A program made the translations under genes and the position numbers. Below are positions 43,999 through 50,604 of a stretch of 50,655 bases of DNA, piece after piece (position 1 is the stretch's first letter; each line of letters begins with the position of its first letter). The stretch covers positions 1 to 50,655 of the forward strand of contig PKTH01000008.1 in the NCBI GenBank assembly GCA_002869265.1. The letters are read 5' to 3'. The stretch is from Candidatus Parcubacteria bacterium. Its GTDB lineage: Bacteria > Patescibacteriota > Patescibacteriia > Patescibacteriales > BM507. Under the pieces are notes generated by a model. The model did not search any database. It saw only the letters and a program-made list of their open reading frames with translations, and was not told the DNA's origin.

Positions 43999-44733
43999 TT
44001 AATAAATATTTACTTCTGTCCCCACTTCCGTGAGATTATATATTTTTTCAGCAGCCTCAGTACCAACTCTTACACATCCATGTGAAGCTGGAGCCCCAAG
44101 ATGGTCCTCTCCTTCTCTATACCCACTGGGCCAAATAGGCAATTCATGTATACCATATCTTCCGTCGGGTGTTATTGCCATCCAATACGGCATCCACAAT
44201 CCATAACTAGACCAAGCTTTGGGATGTTTATTCTGAATACTAAATTTCCCTCTAGGGGTTGTGTCAAACAAACCACTTGATACCGGATAGTCATACATCA
44301 TTACTCCTCCCAAAAAATAAAATAGTTTCTGAGAATAGAGGCTTATATCAATTCTTTTTTGAAGTTTCGCTCCGCTATTTTGCAGGGGGTCAAAACCACC
44401 ATAAACCTCTTGCCCATCATCATAACCATCTCCATCACTATCCTTGTTTTTTATTTTAGTCTTAAATTTCAATTCCAAACTATCAACTAGGCCATCCTGA
44501 TCAAAATCACTTTCAGCTAGCTTTACTGGTCTCGCTTCTAGGGGCGAATATCCTGTGTTGAGCTCTAGCCAGTCACTATAACCGTCACCATCCGTGTCAC
44601 CGCTATTAGGATTTGTTTCATAAACTTCTATCTCATCTCTATCCGGCACCCCATCCATATCTGAGTCAAGTAAGCCATTAGCAAAGACAAGTTCAGGCAA
44701 AAAGATAAAGAATAATAAAAATAGAGTTCTCAT
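43999..44733 (-). CDS. L,D-transpeptidase (YkuD) with N-terminal TSP3-like repeats
   Basis: 244 residues. Signal peptide (1-18), then calcium-type repeats (DSDMDGVPDRDEIEVYETNP, GDTDGDGYSDWLELNTGYSP, DSDGDGYDDGQEVYGGFDP) to about 115, then a YkuD domain with YGIHELPIW and the catalytic SHGCVRVG (Cys about 219). It cross-links or modifies peptidoglycan. The start overlaps the Rrf2 stop by one base (TAATG), a sign of coupled translation. Its place inside an Fe-S operon is unusual. Confidence 0.92.
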   Translation of the reverse strand: MRTLFLLFFIFLPELVFANGLLDSDMDGVPDRDEIEVYETNPNSGDTDGDGYSDWLELNTGYSPLEARPVKLAESDFDQDGLVDSLELKFKTKIKNKDSDGDGYDDGQEVYGGFDPLQNSGAKLQKRIDISLYSQKLFYFLGGVMMYDYPVSSGLFDTTPRGKFSIQNKHPKAWSSYGLWMPYWMAITPDGRYGIHELPIWPSGYREGEDHLGAPASHGCVRVGTEAAEKIYNLTEVGTEVNIY

Positions 44734-45128
44734 TATAATAATTCACTTAATTTAAAGTTCACCAAAGTGTCATTAACTGCCTTTTGCAAACGAGACAAAA
44801 CTTTCAAGGCTCCACAAGAACCATTATCACAGCTAACAGCCCCAGTCTCATCTACACACCTGAAGTATGAAATACTCCCCTCGAGCGTTTTTACAATATC
44901 AAGAATGCTTATATCCTCAGGCTTTCTACTTAAGGTATAACCTCCGTTTACTCCTCTTTCAGATGTAACTAGACCAGCTTTTTTTAGCTTTGAAAAGAGC
45001 CTTTCAAGATAGCCAAGCGAGATTTTCTCTTCTTCGGCAATTTTCGCTAAAGACAGCGAGTCTCCACTATTTTTAGCTAAGCTAATCATAGCTCTTATTC
45101 CATATGTAGATTTGGTAGAAAATTTCAT
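44733..45128 (-). CDS. Rrf2-family regulator, IscR-like
   Basis: 131 residues. Winged helix (MKFSTKSTYGIRAMISLAKN, KIAEEEKISLGYLERLFSKL, ERGVNGGYTLSRKPEDIS) and three C-terminal cysteines (RCVDETGAVSCDNGSC; C-x8-C-x4-C) that could bind Fe-S as in IscR. It heads the Fe-S operon, and a perfect palindrome over its promoter is a likely autoregulatory operator. Confidence 0.93.
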   Translation of the reverse strand: MKFSTKSTYGIRAMISLAKNSGDSLSLAKIAEEEKISLGYLERLFSKLKKAGLVTSERGVNGGYTLSRKPEDISILDIVKTLEGSISYFRCVDETGAVSCDNGSCGALKVLSRLQKAVNDTLVNFKLSELL

Positions 45129-45143
45129 TAAGACAATATAATT

Positions 45144-45160
45144 CCTACCAGCGTGGTAGG
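45144..45160. promoter_or_regulatory. Operator palindrome before the Fe-S operon
   Basis: CCTACCA-GCG-TGGTAGG, a perfect 7-bp inverted repeat placed at about +1 to +17 of the transcript. It is a probable site for the Rrf2 regulator. Confidence 0.7.
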
Positions 45161-45167
45161 TGTTTAT

Positions 45168-45195
45168 ACAATATCATTTTATCTATTTTTGTCAA
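45168..45195 (-). promoter_or_regulatory. Promoter of the Fe-S operon
   Basis: TTGACA (45190-45195), 16 bp, TATTGT (45168-45173). Confidence 0.65.
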
Positions 45196-45196
45196 G

Positions 45197-45226
45197 AAAA
45201 AAGACCGGGATTTGTTTCCCGGTCTT
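45197..45226 (-). terminator. Terminator of the small-gene operon
   Basis: AGACCGGGA with TCCCGGTCT and a 6-nt loop; a T-run follows on the minus strand. Confidence 0.9.
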
Positions 45227-45248
45227 AATTAACTCAGTGCACTTAATA

Positions 45249-45491
45249 TTACTCACTCACGATTCCCAATTTTTTCTCCAATTTTTCAAACCTCTTACTG
45301 TTCGAAATTGCAGTTAATGTATAAACAATAACCAATAATGCCACCATCACTATCAAAAATGTTATCTGAATTTGCAGAATGTTAATTTCTGAATCAGTGA
45401 AATGAAAAAGAACTGCTAAGAAAATAGTCAAATAAGATATCACCAAGGTCGCTCGATGTAACAAGCCAATCTTTTTCTTAACAACATTCAT
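45249..45491 (-). CDS. Small two-helix membrane protein, unknown, strong SD
   Basis: 80 residues. AAGGAG stands 6 bp before ATG 45491, which makes this start better than the in-frame upstream one at 45515. Two hydrophobic helices (ATLVISYLTIFLAVLFHF and ITFLIVMVALLVIVYTLTAI), a short charged loop between, and a Lys-rich C-terminal helix (SKRFEKLEKKLGIVSE). Not recognised. It lies 37 bp after the knuckle gene, so they share an mRNA and the terminator. Confidence 0.72.
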   Translation of the reverse strand: MNVVKKKIGLLHRATLVISYLTIFLAVLFHFTDSEINILQIQITFLIVMVALLVIVYTLTAISNSKRFEKLEKKLGIVSE

Positions 45492-45528
45492 TGAAATCTC
45501 CTTTCTAACAGTCAATCAGTTTATCCTT

Positions 45529-45840
45529 TTAAATCCACTGGTTTTTTTCTTTAAAACACTCAGTACAAGACCTTCTATCCATATTGTGCTTGCATTTTGG
45601 CACTGGGTTGCATACCATGCAAAGATTTGGATTTCCCCCATGAGAGCAAGGTTCTTGAGCTCTACCCTTAGCTTTGCACCTATAGCAAAAAACCGGATCT
45701 GATCCATGTTCACAGCGACCAGCTCTATCATCTTGGCAAGTTCTGCATCCCCTTCTATCTTTTTGATGATCGCAGCGATATCTTCCCTCACCTAAACAAT
45801 ACAGGCAAGGACTTCCTCCTCCAGTGTGTGTACATCTCAT
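45529..45840 (-). CDS. Cys/His-rich protein with five CxHx6CxxC knuckles, strong SD
   Basis: 103 residues. Five repeats of C-x-H-x6-C-x2-C: CTHTGGGSPCLYC, CDHQKDRRGCRTC, CEHGSDPVFCYRC, CSHGGNPNLCMVC and CKHNMDRRSCTEC. Each gives three Cys and one His, a probable zinc site. GGAGGT is 6 bp before ATG 45840. The overlapping ORF in another frame (45516-45791) lacks the repeats and is rejected. Similar C-x-H knuckles are, from memory, found in algal and giant-virus proteins; bacterial relatives are unknown to me. Role could be nucleic-acid or protein binding. Confidence 0.82.
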   Translation of the reverse strand: MRCTHTGGGSPCLYCLGEGRYRCDHQKDRRGCRTCQDDRAGRCEHGSDPVFCYRCKAKGRAQEPCSHGGNPNLCMVCNPVPKCKHNMDRRSCTECFKEKNQWI

Positions 45841-45864
45841 AAGAACACCTCCATTTAAGTAAAT

Positions 45865-45905
45865 TTTGAAAAATAGCCGTCGGAGTATTTCGACGGCTAT
45901 TTATT
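45865..45905 (-). terminator. Terminator after the 45912 gene
   Basis: ATAGCCGTCG with CGACGGCTAT (loop of 8 nt) and a T-run on the minus strand. The knuckle gene follows 25 bp on, so it needs readthrough or its own promoter, which I do not see. Confidence 0.85.
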
Positions 45906-45911
45906 TAACCT

Positions 45912-46322
45912 CTACAAACCCAAATATGTGACGACCCCGCTTCCCCGCGGGAGCTCTTCGAGGTCATTAGCCGACTTACCAAAAGTAAGATATGGGCCAT
46001 CCATATGCACATTCTCATATTCTCTTATCAAGGCAAATGCCTCATCTGCACTTTCTGCATTAGCAACTGCCTCCCCGCCAGGCCCACAATCAAGCTTAAA
46101 TGTTTTCATTTTTGTTATCCTTATAAAGAAGTCCATTCTAAAAAGATAAAACGACAACAAGCAAACTCCCGTCATAAAAAGTAGCCACTGATTTTCCTGA
46201 ATACGGTAATACATTTCTGGATTTTCACCAAAGCAGAGCTTCCATGAAAATAAACCAAGACATAGCCAGGCAAAGAATAAAACCATCACTTCATAAGTTT
46301 TTTCTAAATAATAGAATTTCAT
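45912..46322 (-). CDS. Two-helix membrane protein with soluble tail, unknown, strong SD
   Basis: 136 residues. GGGGAGG stands 6 bp before ATG 46322. Two helices (about 12-30, VMVLFFAWLCLGLFSWKL, and 46-65, WLLFMTGVCLLSFYLF), then about 65 soluble residues with DCGPGGEAVANAESADEAFA and GVVTYLGL. Cys residues are in the helices and at the tail start. Not recognised. Promoter TTGACA-17-TAAAGT is back to back with the secE promoter. Confidence 0.72.
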   Translation of the reverse strand: MKFYYLEKTYEVMVLFFAWLCLGLFSWKLCFGENPEMYYRIQENQWLLFMTGVCLLSFYLFRMDFFIRITKMKTFKLDCGPGGEAVANAESADEAFALIREYENVHMDGPYLTFGKSANDLEELPRGSGVVTYLGL

Positions 46323-46386
46323 TTCTATCCTCCCCTTTCTGTTTGGATGTTAAAATATTCACTAAAAGTAAAAAGAACAGTTTTTT

Positions 46387-46415
46387 ACTTTATCACTTTT
46401 TTCATATTTTGTCAA
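46387..46415 (-). promoter_or_regulatory. Promoter of the small-gene cluster
   Basis: TTGACA (46410-46415), 17 bp, TAAAGT (46387-46392). Confidence 0.7.
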
Positions 46416-46437
46416 CTTCAGCCAAATAATCAATCTC

Positions 46438-46466
46438 TTGACATTATCCCCTACTTCCTGTAATAT
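46438..46466 (+). promoter_or_regulatory. Promoter of secE-nusG-rplK-rplA
   Basis: TTGACA (46438-46443), 17 bp, TAATAT (46461-46466). It is divergent from the small-gene promoter with 22 bp between the -35 boxes. Confidence 0.75.
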
Positions 46467-46480
46467 AGAAGTAGTTAAAT

Positions 46481-46504
46481 AAACGAGCCCGAGAGGCCGT
46501 TTTT
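46481..46504 (+). promoter_or_regulatory. Leader hairpin before secE
   Basis: AAACG-A-GCC-CGAGA-GGC-CGTTT followed by more T. It resembles a weak intrinsic terminator in the leader and may attenuate the operon. Confidence 0.45.
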
Positions 46505-46526
46505 ATTTACGTAAATTTCAAAATAT

Positions 46527-46715
46527 ATGATCAAAAAAACGATTAATTATGTTAAGGGCTCAATTCTTGAAATGAAAAAAGTTACTTGGCCTAGCAAAAA
46601 AGAGACTATCAACTACACTGTTTTGGTTGTGGGTGTTAGCGTAGCAATTGCCGCATTCTTAGGCGGACTAGACTTTATTTTTCAAAAAGGATTAGAGATG
46701 TTCTTCTTGAGCTAG
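46527..46715 (+). CDS. secE: Preprotein translocase subunit SecE
   Basis: 62 residues, single-helix bacterial form. EMKKVTWPSKKETINYTVLV is the conserved amphipathic part, then one helix (VGVSVAIAAFLGGLDFIF). It completes the SecYEG channel. It is first in the operon, 26 bp before nusG. No SD. Confidence 0.95.
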   Translation: MIKKTINYVKGSILEMKKVTWPSKKETINYTVLVVGVSVAIAAFLGGLDFIFQKGLEMFFLS

Positions 46716-46741
46716 AATTTAACAAATTAACACTTTTTAAT

Positions 46742-47287
46742 ATGGCAAAACAAACACTAAATCAGGGACGGAGATGGTATGTTATTCATACATATTCTGG
46801 TTATGAAGAAAACGTAGCCCAAAACCTAAGACAAAGAATAGAATCAATGGACATGGAAGACAAGATATTCAATATCTTAATCCCAATTGAGAAAAAAATT
46901 AAAATAAAGAACGGAAAAAGAAAAGTTACCGAAGAGAAGATTTTTCCAGGATATATCATGGTTGAGATGGTAGTAAACGATGACTCATGGTATGTTGTTA
47001 GAAACACTCCAAATGTAACAGGTTTTATTGGAACCGGGACAGTCCCAACACCAATTTCTGAAAAAGAGGTCAAAGATCTACAAAAGAGAATGGGCGTTGA
47101 AGAGCCAAAGTTCAAAATCGATATTTCAGAAAATACCCCTGTTTCAATTACTGACGGACCTTTCAAAAATCTTGAAGGTAAAGTCGTTAGCATTGACGAG
47201 GCTAAAGGTAAGGTTAAAGTACTTGTTTCAATGTTTGGACGTGAAACACCGGTTGAATTAGATTTCTTACAGATTAAAAAAATATAA
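46742..47287 (+). CDS. nusG: Transcription termination/antitermination factor NusG
   Basis: 181 residues, usual length. NGN domain: WYVIHTYSGYEENVAQNLRQ, FPGYIMVEM, VRNTPNVTGFIG. KOW domain near the end: VSITDGPFKNLEGKVVSID. It modulates RNA polymerase pausing and links to ribosomes. No SD before ATG. Confidence 0.97.
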   Translation: MAKQTLNQGRRWYVIHTYSGYEENVAQNLRQRIESMDMEDKIFNILIPIEKKIKIKNGKRKVTEEKIFPGYIMVEMVVNDDSWYVVRNTPNVTGFIGTGTVPTPISEKEVKDLQKRMGVEEPKFKIDISENTPVSITDGPFKNLEGKVVSIDEAKGKVKVLVSMFGRETPVELDFLQIKKI

Positions 47288-47303
47288 TAAATATTATAAA
47301 TAA

Positions 47304-47339
47304 CATTCTGTGCAATTTAATTGCTCGCTTCTCAGAATG
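47304..47339 (+). promoter_or_regulatory. Hairpin just before rplK
   Basis: CATTCTG and CAGAATG close a stem over an inner GCAAT-TTA-ATTGC. It ends 12 bp before the rplK ATG; it could control L11 translation. Confidence 0.55.
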
Positions 47340-47351
47340 AATGTTAAAAAA

Positions 47352-47777
47352 ATGGCAAAAGAATTATTAACAAAAATTAAATTACAAATACCAGCTGGAC
47401 AAGCAAACCCAGCTCCCCCAGTAGGGCCTGCTCTAGGTCAACATGGACTAAATATCCAAGAGTTCTGTACAAAGTTCAATGATGCCTCAAGAGACAGAAT
47501 GGGAGACATCGTCCCTGTGGAAATTAGCGTTTATGCTGACAGGACTTTTGACTTCACCATGAAGACTTCTCCTGCTGCTGTAATGCTTAAAAAAATCGCT
47601 GGTCTAAAAAGTGGTTCTGGAAAACCAAATACAGAAAAAGTTGGTTCTATCACTACTGCTCAATTAAGAGAAGTGGCAGAAGCAAAACTACCAGATCTAA
47701 ATACCAAAGACGTTGAACAGGCTATGAAAATTATTGCTGGATCAGCCAGACAAATGGGCTTAGAAATTAAAGACTAG
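47352..47777 (+). CDS. rplK: Ribosomal protein L11
   Basis: 141 residues from ATG 47352, the standard length; the longer frame from 47310 adds 14 residues that run through the hairpin and is rejected. [39 protein letters not shown] and the C-terminal RNA-binding part ([20 protein letters not shown]). It binds the GTPase-associated region of 23S rRNA. It is third in the operon; an L1 site follows its stop. Confidence 0.97.
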   Translation: MAKELLTKIKLQIPAGQANPAPPVGPALGQHGLNIQEFCTKFNDASRDRMGDIVPVEISVYADRTFDFTMKTSPAAVMLKKIAGLKSGSGKPNTEKVGSITTAQLREVAEAKLPDLNTKDVEQAMKIIAGSARQMGLEIKD

Positions 47778-47794
47778 ATAATTATAAAATAATT

Positions 47795-47822
47795 GTGGGA
47801 GTTCCATAGGGACGATTACCAC
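47795..47822 (+). promoter_or_regulatory. Probable L1-binding site (translational operator)
   Basis: GTGG-GAG-TTCC-ATA-GGGA-CGATTA-CCAC: two helices with an asymmetric GAG/CGATTA loop, like the L1 site on 23S rRNA and L1 operators. It lies 11 bp before the rplA ATG. Confidence 0.7.
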
Positions 47823-47833
47823 GAAACAAACAA

Positions 47834-48484
47834 ATGGAATTAGACAAAATGAAACTGCACACAGTAGAAGAGGCAGTAAAATTAACAAAAGAACTATCAA
47901 AAACAAAATTTGATTCTTCTATAGAAGTACACTTAAGACTAGGAATAGATACACGTAAAGGTGATCAACAAATCAGAGGAGCTGTTAGCCTTCCACATGG
48001 AACAGGTAAATCAGTTAAGGTCGCTGCCTTTGTGTCAGCCGAGAAGGAAGAAGCTTGTAAAAAAGCGGGTGCCGATTTAGTTGGAAGCGAAGATCTAATC
48101 GAAGAGATCAAAAGAACAGAAAAGACAGACTTCCAGGTTGCTGTTACCGAGCCTGCTATGATGAAAAATCTGGCAAAAATTGCTAAAATTCTAGGAACAA
48201 GAGGATTAATGCCTTCTCCAAAGAATGAAACAGTAACACCAACTCCTGAAAAAGCTGTCGAAGAACTAAAGAAGGGTAAGGTTTCTTATAAGAATGATGA
48301 CACTGGAAACGTTCATGTTTCAATCGGAAAAACATCATTTGATGATGCAAAAATTATCGAAAACTTTGAAACTCTCCTTGATGCTATTAGAAAAGCTAAA
48401 CCAGCCTCATCTAAGGGTATATACATCAAAAACGCTTCTATGAGCTCAACAATGGGCCCTGGAATCAAAATCGCAGTTAGTTAA
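47834..48484 (+). CDS. rplA: Ribosomal protein L1
   Basis: 216 residues, shorter than the usual 225-235. It starts near the second structural element (MELDKMKLHTVEEAVKLTKE), lacking the GKRYKEAAK-type N-terminal piece; a stop upstream in frame excludes a longer start. FDSSIEVHLRLGIDTRKGDQ, GAVSLPHGTGKSVKVAAF, MPSPKNETVTPT and SSKGIYIKNASMSSTMGPG are typical. It binds 23S rRNA and, very likely, its own mRNA. Confidence 0.96.
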   Translation: MELDKMKLHTVEEAVKLTKELSKTKFDSSIEVHLRLGIDTRKGDQQIRGAVSLPHGTGKSVKVAAFVSAEKEEACKKAGADLVGSEDLIEEIKRTEKTDFQVAVTEPAMMKNLAKIAKILGTRGLMPSPKNETVTPTPEKAVEELKKGKVSYKNDDTGNVHVSIGKTSFDDAKIIENFETLLDAIRKAKPASSKGIYIKNASMSSTMGPGIKIAVS

Positions 48485-48493
48485 ACTTGATAT

Positions 48494-48527
48494 ATAAAAA
48501 AACCAGCTACTGTATAGCTGGTTTTTT
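48494..48527. terminator. Bidirectional terminator after rplA
   Basis: AACCAGCTA-CTGTA-TAGCTGGTT with A- and T-runs; also serves the Nudix gene. Confidence 0.92.
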
Positions 48528-48554
48528 CTTTGTTAAAATCACTTTCACAGGCTA

Positions 48555-48986
48555 CTAATTTAAAACTTTATTAATAAGAATTCGAAAATTATCAAATAAC
48601 TTTAGCTTACCCGTCTCCTCCAGGCTAAAAAAACCAATTTCTTCTTTCGATTCAAATTTATTAAAATCACTCTTGTTTTTCAGTTTACACAAATATATTA
48701 AATCATTGTGATAGTGACCATTCACCCTTTCACATAAAACAGCATACGGAATATTTAGAGAGGTAACATCCTCTCCTATATTAGAAAGACTATCGTCCTT
48801 GTTCTCTATTATTTCTACATCGAGGCCCGTCTCCTCTTTCACTTCCCTTAAGAGGGCTTCGTCCGGGTGTTCATCCTCCTCAATATGCCCGCCGGGATAG
48901 AGCCAAACTCCAAGCTTCTTGTGAAAGATTAATAAAATTTTATTTTGCTCAACTATAATAGCTGATGATGTAAAATGTTTTTTCAT
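48555..48986 (-). CDS. Nudix hydrolase
   Basis: 143 residues from ATG 48986 (an in-frame TTG at 49007 lies at the predicted transcript start). Nudix box GGHIEEDEHPDEALLREVKE then ETGLDVEI, matching G-x5-E-x7-REUxEExGU. It hydrolyses nucleoside-diphosphate derivatives; the substrate is not known. The N-terminus (KHFTSSAIIVEQNKILLIFH) and KLGVWLYPGGH fit MutT-type members. No SD. Confidence 0.93.
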   Translation of the reverse strand: MKKHFTSSAIIVEQNKILLIFHKKLGVWLYPGGHIEEDEHPDEALLREVKEETGLDVEIIENKDDSLSNIGEDVTSLNIPYAVLCERVNGHYHNDLIYLCKLKNKSDFNKFESKEEIGFFSLEETGKLKLFDNFRILINKVLN

Positions 48987-49011
48987 TTTCTTGTTTTTGT
49001 TATACAATAGT

Positions 49012-49017
49012 ATTATA
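49012..49017 (-). promoter_or_regulatory. -10 box of the Nudix gene
   Basis: TATAAT, 26 bp before ATG 48986. Confidence 0.5.
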
Positions 49018-49040
49018 GATAAATTTATTAATTAAAGCTA

Positions 49041-49541
49041 ATGTATTCCAAAGAAGAAATAAGTTTGCACATCGCCAACTTTGTTATAAGTGTTTTTAGA
49101 ACTTTTTTTATCAACATCTACATGATGATATACTTCATGCCTATAATTGCGGTAATTATTTTTATTCAGGAAGGCATAAGTACCAATCTAGCAGTAGGCA
49201 TTCTACATACCCTCTTTTTAGGACAAGACTTGGTTGACGAGTCCGATCTTCCAAAAATATTTTCAATCTACCTTCTAGTTTTTTCTATAATCCTTAATAT
49301 TCTCGGTAAAGTCAGAAAGAAAAAAATAAGATTCACTCTAAAACAAAAAAACAAATTTCTTCTTATATACTTAAGTGTCTTTTATAGCCTCTTTCTCGTT
49401 GTAGCCATTATTTATAATTTCCCTTTCTTTATTTTAGTGCCAATGTATTTAGCCAGTCTCTTTTTCGGTGCAATCGCCACCACCTTCGACCACATATTAT
49501 CGTCAATGGAGCCTAAAAAACCCACGAATACCCAGGTATAA
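49041..49541 (+). CDS. Four-helix membrane protein, unknown
   Basis: 166 residues. About four hydrophobic helices (from IYMMIYFMPIIAVIIFI, IFSIYLLVFSIILNILG, LIYLSVFYSLFLVVAII and PFFILVPMYLASLFFG), a basic loop in the middle (KVRKKKIRFTLKQKNK) and short soluble ends. No catalytic motif. No SD. Not recognised. It ends at a strong bidirectional terminator. Confidence 0.72.
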   Translation: MYSKEEISLHIANFVISVFRTFFINIYMMIYFMPIIAVIIFIQEGISTNLAVGILHTLFLGQDLVDESDLPKIFSIYLLVFSIILNILGKVRKKKIRFTLKQKNKFLLIYLSVFYSLFLVVAIIYNFPFFILVPMYLASLFFGAIATTFDHILSSMEPKKPTNTQV

Positions 49542-49577
49542 CTATTAGGAGAAAGTCCTTAATAAATAAACGAAAAT

Positions 49578-49608
49578 AAAAAAACCAACTATTATAATAG
49601 TTGGTTTT
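49578..49608. terminator. Bidirectional terminator
   Basis: AACCAACTAT-TATA-ATAGTTGGTT with A- and T-runs. Confidence 0.92.
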
Positions 49609-49611
49609 GCA

Positions 49612-49842
49612 CTAGTCTTGAATGGTCAGCTTTGTCTCTGAGCTCGACCAAATAACTGATAGGATCACTAGCCATATCACAAGACACAAAAACTGCGTGC
49701 CAAGCAAAAACCAGACACCAATTCCGATAACAAAGAATTCTTGCAAGAATCCTTCAGGGTTTACAATTCCCCTGAATCCAAGCCACATCCAAAACGGGGT
49801 CAACAAAACTGCCAAACTAACGACCGACAAAATAATCCTCAT
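49612..49842 (-). CDS. Small two-helix membrane protein, unknown, strong SD
   Basis: 76 residues. AGAGGAG stands 6 bp before ATG 49842. A signal-like first helix (MRIILSVVSLAVLLTPFWMW) and a second (FFVIGIGVWFLLGTQFL continuing into LVIWLVILSVIW). Trp-rich. Not recognised; similar in size and SD use to the other small membrane genes. Confidence 0.7.
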   Translation of the reverse strand: MRIILSVVSLAVLLTPFWMWLGFRGIVNPEGFLQEFFVIGIGVWFLLGTQFLCLVIWLVILSVIWSSSETKLTIQD

Positions 49843-49972
49843 AATCGTCTCCTCTCTCTTGTTGAATATTCAAGACTCTACTTATAAATGTTCAAAAAAA
49901 TCCGAAAATACTTTTAATTAATTTTCATTGGCTTCATATTAAAGGTTTTTATTAAAAAAATCAAATAAAACA

Positions 49973-50000
49973 GGCTCCTTTCGATTTCTCGAAAGGAGCC
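49973..50000 (-). terminator. Strong hairpin after the 50015 gene
   Basis: GGCTCCTTTCGA with TCGAAAGGAGCC, a 12-bp stem with a 4-nt loop. The T-run after it is interrupted (TGTTTTATTTG). Confidence 0.8.
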
Positions 50001-50014
50001 CTTTGTCTTTGCTT

Positions 50015-50434
50015 TTATGCAGTTGCAGCTTCCGCTATTTTAAACTCGCGGAATTCAACAACGTGCCCGGTATTAAGGATCGGCAACGAGTAACCCAGAA
50101 CATTCTCCTTGGGCGGAATCTTCAGTTGGGTCGTCGGTTCAACATAAGGAGTTGCAGTGATGTCCAACATGGTGAACTGCCTCCCTCCTTCAACCGTTTT
50201 AGTAATGACATTTACCGCTGCTACTACAGACCGACCCATCATTTCATGCGTCAGCCCGTAGTGACAAACATTCAAGATGACCCCCTTGAGAGGCTTTCCA
50301 GTCTGCCAATGAGGAAGAATGACATCACCCTTATCTGTGGTGAACTCCTCCACTCGCTTCATGTTCCTTGCCAACGGGATTTTCACTAAAACCCCCTCAA
50401 ATGTCTCCAACAATTCATAGGTTGTCTTTTTCAT
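50015..50434 (-). CDS. Soluble protein of unknown function, strong SD
   Basis: 139 residues from ATG 50434 (AAGGAAG 6 bp before); an in-frame upstream ATG at 50473 lacks an SD. Mixed beta and helix with the segments PLKGVILNVCHYGLTHEMMG, SVVAAVNVITKTVEGG and LDITATPYVEPTTQLKIPP. The C-terminus is VVEFREFKIAEAATA. Codon use seems richer in GC than neighbours. No membrane helix. Not recognised; promoter TTGACA-17-TAATAT is strong. Confidence 0.7.
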   Translation of the reverse strand: MKKTTYELLETFEGVLVKIPLARNMKRVEEFTTDKGDVILPHWQTGKPLKGVILNVCHYGLTHEMMGRSVVAAVNVITKTVEGGRQFTMLDITATPYVEPTTQLKIPPKENVLGYSLPILNTGHVVEFREFKIAEAATA

Positions 50435-50520
50435 CTGAATCTTCCTTTCGCTGGGGTTATGGAATATATGCACGCATTATGCGCTAAAAAGCTAAATTAT
50501 TCAAAGAGCACTGATTTTGT

Positions 50521-50549
50521 ATATTAGCATATTTTTTAATATTTGTCAA
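50521..50549 (-). promoter_or_regulatory. Strong promoter of the 50434 gene
   Basis: TTGACA (50544-50549), 17 bp, TAATAT (50521-50526) with TGC before it. The leader is about 80 nt with a CGCAT-A-ATGCG palindrome. Confidence 0.75.
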
Positions 50550-50604
50550 TAGTGTTGGGTAATGTGCACACACATATTGCACTTTTTTGTTAATCTAGGG
50601 GCAT

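Noticed and set aside
45516-45791. ORF of 91 codons overlapping the knuckle gene in another frame
   Set aside because: No SD, no repeat pattern; the other frame has exact metal motifs and a perfect SD.
47310-47351. Longer N-terminus for L11
   Set aside because: Family length and MAK start fit ATG 47352; the extension runs through a hairpin.
50474-50604. Further gene or tRNA in the right-hand gap
   Set aside because: Only a promoter and AT-rich sequence were seen; no cloverleaf or ORF.
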